DNA of 64,000 nucleotides from contig NZ_FXEG02000001.1 of the NCBI RefSeq assembly GCF_900176255.2, positions 310,001 to 374,000 on the forward strand, in the 5' to 3' direction. Below the pieces are notes generated by a model. That model was not told the DNA's origin and did no database searches. It worked only from the letters and a program-made list of their open reading frames with translations. This document shows positions 36,009 through 43,332 of the stretch, one piece after another (position 1 is the first letter of the stretch; each line of letters begins with the position of its first letter). Origin of the DNA: Mycobacterium ahvazicum (GTDB lineage: Bacteria > Actinomycetota > Actinomycetes > Mycobacteriales > Mycobacteriaceae). The position numbers were made by a program, and so were the translations under genes.

Positions 36009-37253
36009 ATGACTGCCGAAACCGGAACAGCCGCCGCCACCGCGCGAACGTGGACGCCACGGATCGCCGTGCAGCTGGCGGTGCTGGCAGCGGCGGCCTT
36101 CATCTATGTCACGGCCGAGATCCTGCCGGTGGGCGCGCTGTCGGCGATCTCCCGCGACCTGCATGTCAGCGTCGTCTACGTCGGCACCCTGCTGACCTGG
36201 TATGCGCTGGTCGCGGCGCTGACGACGGTTCCGCTGGTGCGCTGGACCGCGCACTGGCCGCGCCGGCGCGCGCTGCTGCTCAGTCTGACCTGCCTGACCG
36301 CCTCGCAGGCCATCTCGGCGCTGGCACCCACCTTCGGGGTGCTGGCGGCCGGACGCGTGCTGTGCGCGTTCACGCACGGCCTGCTGTGGGCGGTGATCGC
36401 CCCGATCGCCACCCGGCTGGTGCCGGCCAGCCATGCCGGCCGCGCGACGACCTCCATCTATGTCGGGACCAGCCTGGCTCTGGTGGTCGGTAGCCCGCTC
36501 ACGGCGGCGTTGAGCCTGATGTGGGGCTGGCGGCTGGCGGTGGTGTGTGTGCTGGTAGCGGCCGTCGTCGTGACGATCGCCGCCCGGGCGATGCTGCCGC
36601 AGATGGTGCTCACCGAGGACCAGCTGGCCTGCGTCGGCCCGCGGTCGCGTCACCACCGCAACCCGTGGTTGATCACGGTCAGCCTGCTCGCGATGGTCGC
36701 GGTGACCGGCCATTTCGTGTCCTACACCTACATCTCGGTGGTCATCCGCGACGTCGTCGGCGTGCGCGGACCGAACCAGGCCTGGCTGCTGGCCGCGTAT
36801 GGCTTGGCGGGCCTGCTGTCGGTGCCCCTGGTGGCACGGCCGCTGGACCGGCGGCCCCGGGGCGCCATCATCCTGTGCATGGCCGGGTTGACCGTCGCGT
36901 TCGTGGTGCTGACCGCGCTGGCGTTCGGCGATCGCACCACCACCGTGGCGAGCGCGCTGATCGGGACCGCCGCGATCGTGCTGTGGGGCGCGATGGCCAC
37001 CGCGGTGTCCCCGATGATGCAATCCGCCGCGATGCGCAACGGCGCCGACGACCCCGACGGCGCGTCCGGGCTGTACGTGACGGCGTTCCAGGTGGGCATC
37101 ATGGCCGGCTCACTATCCGGTGGCCTGTTGTACGAGCACAGCGTGGCCACGATGCTCACCGCATCGGCGGGTTTGATGGGAATCGCGCTGGTCGGAATTG
37201 CCGTCAATCGACGGATGCTCGACGTTGCTCCGGCAAGCTCACGCGATTCCTAG
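36009..37253 (+). CDS. MFS efflux transporter (Rv0191 homologue)
   Basis: Predicted 414-residue major facilitator with about twelve transmembrane helices. I prefer the ATG at 36009, which gives a length like Rv0191 (413 aa); a GTG 63 nt upstream is in frame. Typical DHA1-type features are visible in the first half (FIYVTAEILPVGALSAISRDL at about residue 27) and the loop with RWTAHWPRRRALL (about 78). Rv0191 has been described as a drug efflux protein (chloramphenicol). The natural substrate is unknown. It stands alone between ricR and the L,D-transpeptidase. Confidence 0.88.
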   Translation: MTAETGTAAATARTWTPRIAVQLAVLAAAAFIYVTAEILPVGALSAISRDLHVSVVYVGTLLTWYALVAALTTVPLVRWTAHWPRRRALLLSLTCLTASQAISALAPTFGVLAAGRVLCAFTHGLLWAVIAPIATRLVPASHAGRATTSIYVGTSLALVVGSPLTAALSLMWGWRLAVVCVLVAAVVVTIAARAMLPQMVLTEDQLACVGPRSRHHRNPWLITVSLLAMVAVTGHFVSYTYISVVIRDVVGVRGPNQAWLLAAYGLAGLLSVPLVARPLDRRPRGAIILCMAGLTVAFVVLTALAFGDRTTTVASALIGTAAIVLWGAMATAVSPMMQSAAMRNGADDPDGASGLYVTAFQVGIMAGSLSGGLLYEHSVATMLTASAGLMGIALVGIAVNRRMLDVAPASSRDS

Positions 37254-37370
37254 CTAGGCAGTTCACCGGGCCTAAATGCGGCCGAAACGGTGCCGTGGAC
37301 GGCCCGGATTAGGTAGCTGGTGGCGGCGCTATGCCACACTGGGGACCAGTAACTGACTGGAGGTACGCAT

Positions 37371-38381
37371 ATGTCGGGCTGGACGAGGGCAAGCCTCTTC
37401 GCGGCTCTGAACGCAGTCGGCGTCGCCGCCGTGCTGGTGCTCGGCGCCGGCCCCGCACTCGCCGACCCGGACCCGGTTCCCGCCGACCCGAACGTGGTCG
37501 CCGCGCCCCCCGCGCCGCCGCCGCCGTTCGAACTGCCGCCGTTGCCAGGATTGCCACCTCCGCCGCCCGGAGACGCGCCGCCACCGCCGCTGTGGGCGCC
37601 GCCCGGCGTCGTGGCGGCCGCGGCCGGTGCCGCCGACGGTCAGGACCCGACGCCGTTCACCGGCACCGCGCCGTTCGGGACGCCCACGTTCGTCCCGAAG
37701 ACCGGATCGATGGTGGGTGTCGCGCAGCCGATCATCATCAACTTCCCGGGACGGGTCGACGACGCCGGCGCCGCCCAGGCCGCCGTGCACGTCTCGTCGA
37801 TCCCCCCGGTCCCGGGCAAGTTCTACTGGATGACTCCGACCCAGCTGCGCTGGCGCCCGATCAACTTCTGGCCCGCCAACACCGCGGTCAACATCGACGC
37901 CGGCGGCACCAAGTCCAGCTTCCGGACCGGCGACCAGCTGATCGCCACGGCCGACGACGCGACGCACCAACTCACGGTGACCCGCAACGGCACGCTGGAG
38001 AAGACGATCCCGATGTCGATGGGCATGACGGCCGGTAACCACCAAACCCCCAACGGCACCTACTACGTGCAAGAGAAGATGCCCTCGGTGGTGATGGATT
38101 CCTCGACCTACGGGGTTCCCGTCAACTCGACCTACGGCTACAAGGTGACCGTCGAGCTGGCCGTCCGGTTCGACAACGTCGGCGACTTCGTGCACAGCGC
38201 GCCGTGGTCGGTGGACGATCAGGGCAAGCGCGACGTCAGCCACGGCTGCATCAACATCAGTCCCAGCAACGCCAGGTGGTTCTTCGACAACTTCGGTCCC
38301 GGGGATCCGATCATCGTGAAGAACTCCAGCGGTGGGTCGTACAAGAAGAACGACGGCTCCAGCGACTGGATCACCAACTAG
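37371..38381 (+). CDS. L,D-transpeptidase (Rv0192 / LdtMt4 type)
   Basis: Predicted 336-residue exported enzyme. The N-terminal hydrophobic signal ends at about ALA-DP near residue 32, then a proline-rich linker (about 33-85) spans the periplasm. An Ig-like domain follows, and the YkuD catalytic domain occupies about 190-320. The active-site motif is [13 protein letters not shown], with Cys at about 289. This type forms 3-3 or related crosslinks in peptidoglycan or attaches proteins to it. The ATG has a GGAGGT ribosome-binding site, part of a small inverted repeat. It converges on the nitrilase with a 4-nt stop overlap. Confidence 0.9.
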   Translation: MSGWTRASLFAALNAVGVAAVLVLGAGPALADPDPVPADPNVVAAPPAPPPPFELPPLPGLPPPPPGDAPPPPLWAPPGVVAAAAGAADGQDPTPFTGTAPFGTPTFVPKTGSMVGVAQPIIINFPGRVDDAGAAQAAVHVSSIPPVPGKFYWMTPTQLRWRPINFWPANTAVNIDAGGTKSSFRTGDQLIATADDATHQLTVTRNGTLEKTIPMSMGMTAGNHQTPNGTYYVQEKMPSVVMDSSTYGVPVNSTYGYKVTVELAVRFDNVGDFVHSAPWSVDDQGKRDVSHGCINISPSNARWFFDNFGPGDPIIVKNSSGGSYKKNDGSSDWITN

Positions 38382-39442
38382 CCGGCCGGGGCCGCGCCGA
38401 GATTGTTCGTGACGACGACGCGGGCCTCGGTGGCCGAGTCAGTCTGATTCGGTTGGCTTGCCTGGTGATTCGGGCGCAGGATCGCCGGGCGCGTCATGTC
38501 GACCGACAGGCTGAAGATGTCCGCACGGTTGTAGGTGCCGACGATGTCATGGGCTTGCTTGGCGACGACCTCCTTGCGCAGGTCGACCTCGGCGTGCAGG
38601 ATTCCCTCCGCCTGGGTCATCGGACCGGCCACGATCCGGCCGTCGGGGCCGATCGCCATCGCGGCGGGAGGTGTTGCCGTCAAAGCCTTTTCGATGCGGG
38701 TGTCGCCGCCGGCGACCGCCCTCACGGCGGTGTCGTCCAGTGTCGTCGCCGCGACGACGACGAATACCTTGCCCTCGAACGCGTGGGCGGCGCTGCGCAG
38801 CCGGATGAACTCGCAGAGGTCGTAGTCGAAGTCCTCGGACCGGCCGTCGAACGGCCAGGCCGGCGGGTAGGTCGCGATATGCAGCCGTTCCCCCTGGGCG
38901 AGCAGGGTGAATCTCGCTAGCGTGTTGGTGTTTTCGCCACAAATGAGAGCGCCCAGGTACCACCCGTCGAGCTCGACCGGGCGCAGGTCGTGAGCGTCTC
39001 CGTGTGACCAGGTGAGGCGTTCGTACCAGGTGGCCACGAGCTTGCGACGGTGATTCACCAGCCGCCCGTTCGGGTCGAACACCAGGTTCGAATTCCAGAG
39101 TTGGCCCAGGCTGTCGGGATTGCGTTCGTTTACTCCGACCGACAATGTCACCTTGTTCGCGCGGGCGATGCGGCCGAGGCGCTCCGTCTCGGGACTGGGC
39201 ACGACGATCGACTCGGCGACGAGGCGTTCGTGCCATCCGTGTTGATCGATCGGCGGCAGAACGGCATTCCAGATCGGGAATCCGGCGAGAAACGCCTCGC
39301 CGAACACGACCAACTGCGCTCCGTCGCGGGCGGCGGTTGCCACCAGGTCCTCGACTTTGTCGATGCTGGCTCGCAGGTCGAGGAAGACGGGCGCCGCGTT
39401 CACGGCGGCAACAGCCACTGTCGGGAGTCGAAGTGATGACAT
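38378..39442 (-). CDS. Nitrilase-family C-N hydrolase
   Basis: Predicted 354-residue enzyme of nitrilase branch type. The catalytic triad is visible: Glu in [12 protein letters not shown] (about residue 48), Lys in HRRKLVATW (about 133) and Cys in [10 protein letters not shown] (about 168). The CGENTN context is typical of true nitrilases, which convert nitriles to carboxylic acid plus ammonia. The ATG at 39442 is supported by AGAAGGG 7 nt upstream. It is divergent from the DUF485/symporter/regulator operon and absent from the M. tuberculosis order. The nitrile substrate is unknown. Confidence 0.88.
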   Translation of the reverse strand: MSSLRLPTVAVAAVNAAPVFLDLRASIDKVEDLVATAARDGAQLVVFGEAFLAGFPIWNAVLPPIDQHGWHERLVAESIVVPSPETERLGRIARANKVTLSVGVNERNPDSLGQLWNSNLVFDPNGRLVNHRRKLVATWYERLTWSHGDAHDLRPVELDGWYLGALICGENTNTLARFTLLAQGERLHIATYPPAWPFDGRSEDFDYDLCEFIRLRSAAHAFEGKVFVVVAATTLDDTAVRAVAGGDTRIEKALTATPPAAMAIGPDGRIVAGPMTQAEGILHAEVDLRKEVVAKQAHDIVGTYNRADIFSLSVDMTRPAILRPNHQASQPNQTDSATEARVVVTNNLGAAPAG

Positions 39443-39564
39443 GTCGTGACCCTTCTCGAGATTGTTGTGATCGATCGACAATGTTTCCAGTCCGGCCCGG
39501 TGCGTGATGACCACTCTATCGATTAACTGTCAATCGCATTGCCTTGAGCAAGAATTCAACCTGA

Positions 39565-39584
39565 TTGTCGACATTTCTCGACAA
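39565..39584. promoter_or_regulatory. Candidate operator, TTGTCGA-N6-TCGACAA
   Basis: Perfect 7-bp inverted arms with a 6-bp spacer, 123 bp upstream of the nitrilase start. The core GTCGA-N6-TCGAC occurs again exactly 140 bp further right. The local TrmB-type regulator is the obvious candidate protein, by inference. Confidence 0.65.
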
Positions 39585-39706
39585 CGATGGTCACTGGGAG
39601 CTTCTGTCGACCAGGTGATAGGCAAAGGCTTTCACCGATGAGTTGCCGACGGTGGTTAGCCACTTATAGTGATGCACAACACTATTCGATCCGCTCGATT
39701 TCCTAA

Positions 39707-39722
39707 GTCGACCCTTTTCGAC
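39707..39722. promoter_or_regulatory. Candidate operator, GTCGA-N6-TCGAC (second copy)
   Basis: Same core and spacing as the site at 39565-39584. It lies 30 bp upstream of the DUF485 start and 20 bp from its ribosome-binding site, where a bound protein would hinder transcription of the symporter operon. Confidence 0.6.
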
Positions 39723-39752
39723 AGACCACTTGTGCTGAATTCGGAGGTTCAC

Positions 39753-40196
39753 GTGTCACAGCCAACAGCGAGCAGCCAACAGCAACGTGGGCCCACCCCG
39801 CCTATCGCGCCGCTGCAGCAGTCCAATAACGGTCATTCAGAGGGTGATTCGACAGCAGGCCGCGGCGCGGCGCGAGCGGCCTTGGGGCTCGAGGACTTCG
39901 TGCGCATGCAAGCCACCGCGGAGTTTCAGGATCTGCGGCACCGGCTGCGCCGATTCGTCTTTCCGATGACGGGGTTCTTCCTCGCGTGGTACCTGGCCTA
40001 CATGCTGCTCGCCACGTATGCGCATTCATTGATGGCGACCAGGGTGCTCGGCAACGTCAATCTCGGTGTGCTGCTTGGCTTCGGCCAGTTCGTCACGACT
40101 TTCGGAATCACCGTGGTCTACCTGCGCTTCGCCGGCCGGATCCTCGATCCGCGGGCCGCGAAGATCCGCCACGAACTCGAAGGAGCGAGCGCGTGA
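39753..40196 (+). CDS. DUF485 small membrane protein (YjcH type)
   Basis: Predicted 147-residue protein starting at a GTG 5 nt after GGAGG. The first 50 residues are polar and Gln/Pro-rich. The DUF485 domain (about 55-135) has two transmembrane helices (FPMTGFFLAWYLAYMLLATY and LGVLLGFGQFVTTFGITVV) joined by a short loop. In many bacteria a DUF485 gene sits directly before the acetate permease gene, as here, with a GTGA overlap; it is thought to be an accessory subunit of the symporter. Confidence 0.85.
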   Translation: MSQPTASSQQQRGPTPPIAPLQQSNNGHSEGDSTAGRGAARAALGLEDFVRMQATAEFQDLRHRLRRFVFPMTGFFLAWYLAYMLLATYAHSLMATRVLGNVNLGVLLGFGQFVTTFGITVVYLRFAGRILDPRAAKIRHELEGASA

Positions 40197-41827
40197 CCTC
40201 GACCCTTGCGGCTGTTGGCAACGTCGGCAACCCACTGGTCAACATCGCGGTCTTCGGGGTGTTCGTCGCGGGTTCGATGGCCCTGGTGGTCTGGGCCGGT
40301 CGAACCACCAAGCGGCCCAGTGATTTCTACACCGGCGGCGGTGAGTTCTCCGGGGCGCAAAACGGATTCGCGATCGCCGGTGACTACCTGTCGGCCGCGT
40401 CGTTCCTCGGCGTGTCCGGCGCCATCGCGATCTACGGTTACGACGGATTCCTGTACTCGATCGGCTTTTTGGTGGCATGGCTGGTGGCGCTGCTCCTGGT
40501 CGCCGAGATGCTGCGAAACACCGGCCGCTTCACGATGGCCGACGTGTTGAGCTTCCGGCTGCGGCAGCGTCCGGTCCGGATGGCCGCCGCCGTGTCGACG
40601 CTTACGGTCTCGCTGTTCTACCTGCTCGCCCAGATGGCCGGCGCCGGTGGGCTCGTCGCGTTACTGCTCGAAGTGCGCAGCCGGGCCGGTCAGTCGACGG
40701 TGGTTGCGGTCGTCGGTGGGTTGATGATCGCCTATGTGCTGATCGGCGGCATGAAGGGCACCACGTACGTGCAGATGGTGAAGGCCATTCTGCTGGTGAC
40801 CGGAGCCGCGATCATGTTCGCACTGATCGTGATCGCGGTACGCGGCGACTTCTCCCGGCTGCTCGCCAATGCCCAAGCGGTGGTTGCCCATTCGGCCAAC
40901 GAGGCCGTCGCCGGTCGCGATATCCTCGGTCCGGGCGCCAAGTACGGCGCCACGCACATCACCCGGCTGGACTTCCTGTCGTTGGGCATTGCCCTGGTGC
41001 TGGGAACGGCCGGCCTGCCCCACGTGCTGATGCGCTTTTACACGGTTCCCACCAGCATCCAGGCCCGTCGCTCGGTCACCTGGGCGATCGGTTTGATCGG
41101 AGTCTTCTACCTGTTCTCGTTGGCCATCGGTTACGGCGCCGCCTGGCTGGTCGGACCTGACGTGATCCTCGCGACCGCCGGGAAAGAGAACTCCGCCGCG
41201 CCGTTGCTGGCATTCAAGCTGGGCGGAACGGTATTCCTCGGCGTGATCGCCGCCGTCGCATTCGCCACGATCCTGGCGGTGGTGGCCGGCCTGGCGATCA
41301 CCGCAGCCACCTCGTTCGCCCACGACATCTACGCCGGCGTGATCAAACGGGGTGCGGCCTCCGAGGAACAGCAGGTTCGGGTGTCGCGGGCGATGGTCGT
41401 CGTAATAGGCATCCTGGCCATCGTTCTCGGAATCCTGGCGATGGGCCAGAATGTGGCGTTCCTCGTGGCGCTGGCGTTCGCCGTCGCCGCGTCGGCGAAC
41501 CTGCCCACGCTGCTGTACTCGTTGTTCTGGAAGAACTTCAACACCCTGGGCGCCTTGTTCAGTATCTACGGCGGGCTGCTCAGTTGCCTGGTGCTGATCA
41601 TCTTCTCGCCGGCGGTATCCGGAAATCGCTCGGCGATGTTCCCGCGCCACGACTTTGCATGGTTTCCGCTGGCGAACCCCGGCATCGTCAGCATTCCGCT
41701 GGCGTTCGCGCTGGGGATCATCGGCACTTACCTCGGGCGACGCCGGCCCGAGGATCCGGCCAAGCAGGCGGAAATGGAGGTTCGATCCCTGACCGGCGTC
41801 GGCGTGGAAAAGGCCCTTGTGCATTGA
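40193..41827 (+). CDS. ActP-like sodium:solute (monocarboxylate) symporter
   Basis: Predicted 544-residue membrane transporter of the solute:sodium symporter family, close to cation/acetate symporter ActP. About thirteen hydrophobic helices are present, with the family motif DFYTGGGEFSGAQNGFAIAGDYLSAASFLG (about residues 40-70) split over TM1-2 and GTAGLPHVLMRFYTVP (about 269). The GTG start overlaps the DUF485 stop. Beside a nitrilase it would suit import of a small carboxylate or of a nitrile-derived acid. The exact substrate cannot be read from sequence. Confidence 0.87.
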   Translation: MTSTLAAVGNVGNPLVNIAVFGVFVAGSMALVVWAGRTTKRPSDFYTGGGEFSGAQNGFAIAGDYLSAASFLGVSGAIAIYGYDGFLYSIGFLVAWLVALLLVAEMLRNTGRFTMADVLSFRLRQRPVRMAAAVSTLTVSLFYLLAQMAGAGGLVALLLEVRSRAGQSTVVAVVGGLMIAYVLIGGMKGTTYVQMVKAILLVTGAAIMFALIVIAVRGDFSRLLANAQAVVAHSANEAVAGRDILGPGAKYGATHITRLDFLSLGIALVLGTAGLPHVLMRFYTVPTSIQARRSVTWAIGLIGVFYLFSLAIGYGAAWLVGPDVILATAGKENSAAPLLAFKLGGTVFLGVIAAVAFATILAVVAGLAITAATSFAHDIYAGVIKRGAASEEQQVRVSRAMVVVIGILAIVLGILAMGQNVAFLVALAFAVAASANLPTLLYSLFWKNFNTLGALFSIYGGLLSCLVLIIFSPAVSGNRSAMFPRHDFAWFPLANPGIVSIPLAFALGIIGTYLGRRRPEDPAKQAEMEVRSLTGVGVEKALVH

Positions 41828-41850
41828 CGGTCCATTGACGGAGAGACGCC

Positions 41851-42657
41851 ATGTGGGCAGAGCTGGTTGAGGCGGGGCTGGAGCCGAAGGAGGCCCGCTT
41901 CTACCTGGCCGCCCTCAACACAGACTCGGCGACCGTTGCCCAGCTCGCCGAGGCGTCGAAGATCAGCCGCACCAACGCATACGACATCGCCAAACGCCTG
42001 GCCCGGCGCGGCCTGGTGTCGCTGATCGAGGGGGGCAGCCATCGCGAGGATCCGCACGCCAGCGGACGCCCCAGAACCATTGTGCGAGCGGCAGATCCGC
42101 AGCGCCTGCTGGACGAATGGGGGCAGCGGCGCCGGGTACTGGAATCGGTGGTGCCCCAACTGCGCGCCTTTCATGCCAAAGCCGGCACGACGCCGCGGGT
42201 GCGGTACCTGGACGGCGCCAGTGGAATCCGGACGGCGTTGTTCGAGACCCTGGACTGGCCTTCGCCGCTGCGCGCCGTGCTGTCGATGCGCGACCTGTTG
42301 AGCGTGCCCGGGGTCGAGGCGATGGAGGAGTACATCTCCGGCCGGCGGGAGCGGCAGTTGTGGCTGCATGTGCTGCGGTCACCCGAGAAGGACCTACCGG
42401 GCGGCTGGCCCACCAGTTACGACGACTACCGCCGCACCCGGTATGTGCCCACCGAGTACGTCTTCACGATGTCGATGATCCTCGGCGATGTGTCGGCGGC
42501 GATGATTTCGTCCAGGCGGGAGAACTTCGCCTTGGTGGTCGAGAGCCTCGAGTACGTCGAGATGCACCGCAACCTGTTCGAGGTGCTGTGGGCCGCTGGT
42601 AGTGAAGGGGCCGCAGATCCGCGCCCGCGCGATGCCCCGAGCAGTCGCAGCGGCTGA
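41851..42657 (+). CDS. TrmB-type winged-helix regulator
   Basis: Predicted 268-residue transcriptional regulator. The N-terminal domain (about residues 1-75) fits the TrmB family: GLEPKEARFYLAAL followed by the HTH in VAQLAEASKISRTNAYDIAKRLARRGLV. The remainder resembles the TrmB effector region, which in relatives binds sugars or other small molecules. It is 23 bp downstream of the symporter gene on the same strand, so probably the third gene of that operon. It is the best candidate to bind the paired inverted repeats in the divergent control region. Confidence 0.82.
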   Translation: MWAELVEAGLEPKEARFYLAALNTDSATVAQLAEASKISRTNAYDIAKRLARRGLVSLIEGGSHREDPHASGRPRTIVRAADPQRLLDEWGQRRRVLESVVPQLRAFHAKAGTTPRVRYLDGASGIRTALFETLDWPSPLRAVLSMRDLLSVPGVEAMEEYISGRRERQLWLHVLRSPEKDLPGGWPTSYDDYRRTRYVPTEYVFTMSMILGDVSAAMISSRRENFALVVESLEYVEMHRNLFEVLWAAGSEGAADPRPRDAPSSRSG

Positions 42658-42696
42658 TGCCGACCGATTTCACGCCGAGAGCTTTCGCCGGCCGGG

Positions 42697-42724
42697 GGCT
42701 TATGTATAGCATCATACATAAGCC
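42697..42724. promoter_or_regulatory. 28-bp perfect inverted repeat, candidate TetR operator
   Basis: Arms GGCTTATGTAT and ATACATAAGCC are exact 11-bp inverted repeats around a 6-bp spacer, only 13 bp before the TetR gene start. Size and position are typical of an autoregulatory TetR operator controlling this gene and the molybdopterin oxidoreductase downstream. Confidence 0.8.
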
Positions 42725-42737
42725 GAAAGGGGTGGCG

Positions 42738-43313
42738 ATGCGCAGTCCACGCGAGCGGATGGTGATCTCCGCCGCGCTGTTGATCCGGGAACGCGGCGCT
42801 CACGCCACCGCGATCTCGGACGTGCTCGAGCACAGTGGGGCGCCGCGCGGTTCGGCCTATCACTACTTCCCGGGTGGCCGCACCCAATTGCTCTGCGAGG
42901 CGGTCGACTACGCCGGCGAACACGTCGGCGCCGTCATTGATAAGGCCTACAGCAGCCTCGATTTGCTGGACACGCTGATCGACAAGTACCGCCGCCAGTT
43001 GCTCGACAGCGACTACCGCGCGGGCTGTCCGATCGTGGCGGTCTCCGTCGAATCCGGCGACCAGCAGGACCGCGAGCGGATGGCACCCGTCATCGAACGG
43101 GCGGCCGCGGTGTTCGACCGCTGGAACGGCCAGGTCGCGCAACGCCTGATCGCCGACGGCATACCGGCGGTGCAAGCCAGCGAACTTGCGGTGCTGACCA
43201 TCTCGGCGCTCGAGGGCGCCATCGTGTTGGCCCGGGTGCGGCGCGACGTGGCGCCGCTGGATCTCATTCACCGTCAGCTGCGCAACTCGCTGCTGGCCGC
43301 CCTGCAGAAGTAG
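42738..43313 (+). CDS. TetR-family regulator (Rv0196 homologue)
   Basis: Predicted 191-residue repressor (Rv0196 is 194 aa). The N-terminal helix-turn-helix covers about residues 3-50 (MVISAALLIRERGAHATAI, then GAPRGSAYHYFPGG). The ligand domain fits the LmrA/YxaF group, with RAGCPIVAVSVES at about residue 95. The ATG at 42738 has AAAGGGG upstream; starting earlier would translate the operator palindrome. It lies 19 bp before the oxidoreductase gene on the same strand, as in M. tuberculosis, so it likely represses both. Confidence 0.92.
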   Translation: MRSPRERMVISAALLIRERGAHATAISDVLEHSGAPRGSAYHYFPGGRTQLLCEAVDYAGEHVGAVIDKAYSSLDLLDTLIDKYRRQLLDSDYRAGCPIVAVSVESGDQQDRERMAPVIERAAAVFDRWNGQVAQRLIADGIPAVQASELAVLTISALEGAIVLARVRRDVAPLDLIHRQLRNSLLAALQK

Positions 43314-43332
43314 CTCGAAAGGAAGTCCCGCG

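Larger units (their letters stand above)
39443..39752. promoter_or_regulatory. 310-bp divergent control region of the nitrilase/symporter island
   Basis: No gene is seen in this stretch, which is AT-richer than its surroundings. It carries two GTCGA-N6-TCGAC inverted repeats (separate entries) and extra half-sites TCGACAA at 39475-39481 and TGTCGA at 39605-39610. It also contains the nitrilase ribosome-binding site (39450-39456, minus strand) and GGAGG at 39743-39747 for the DUF485 gene. Confidence 0.7.
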
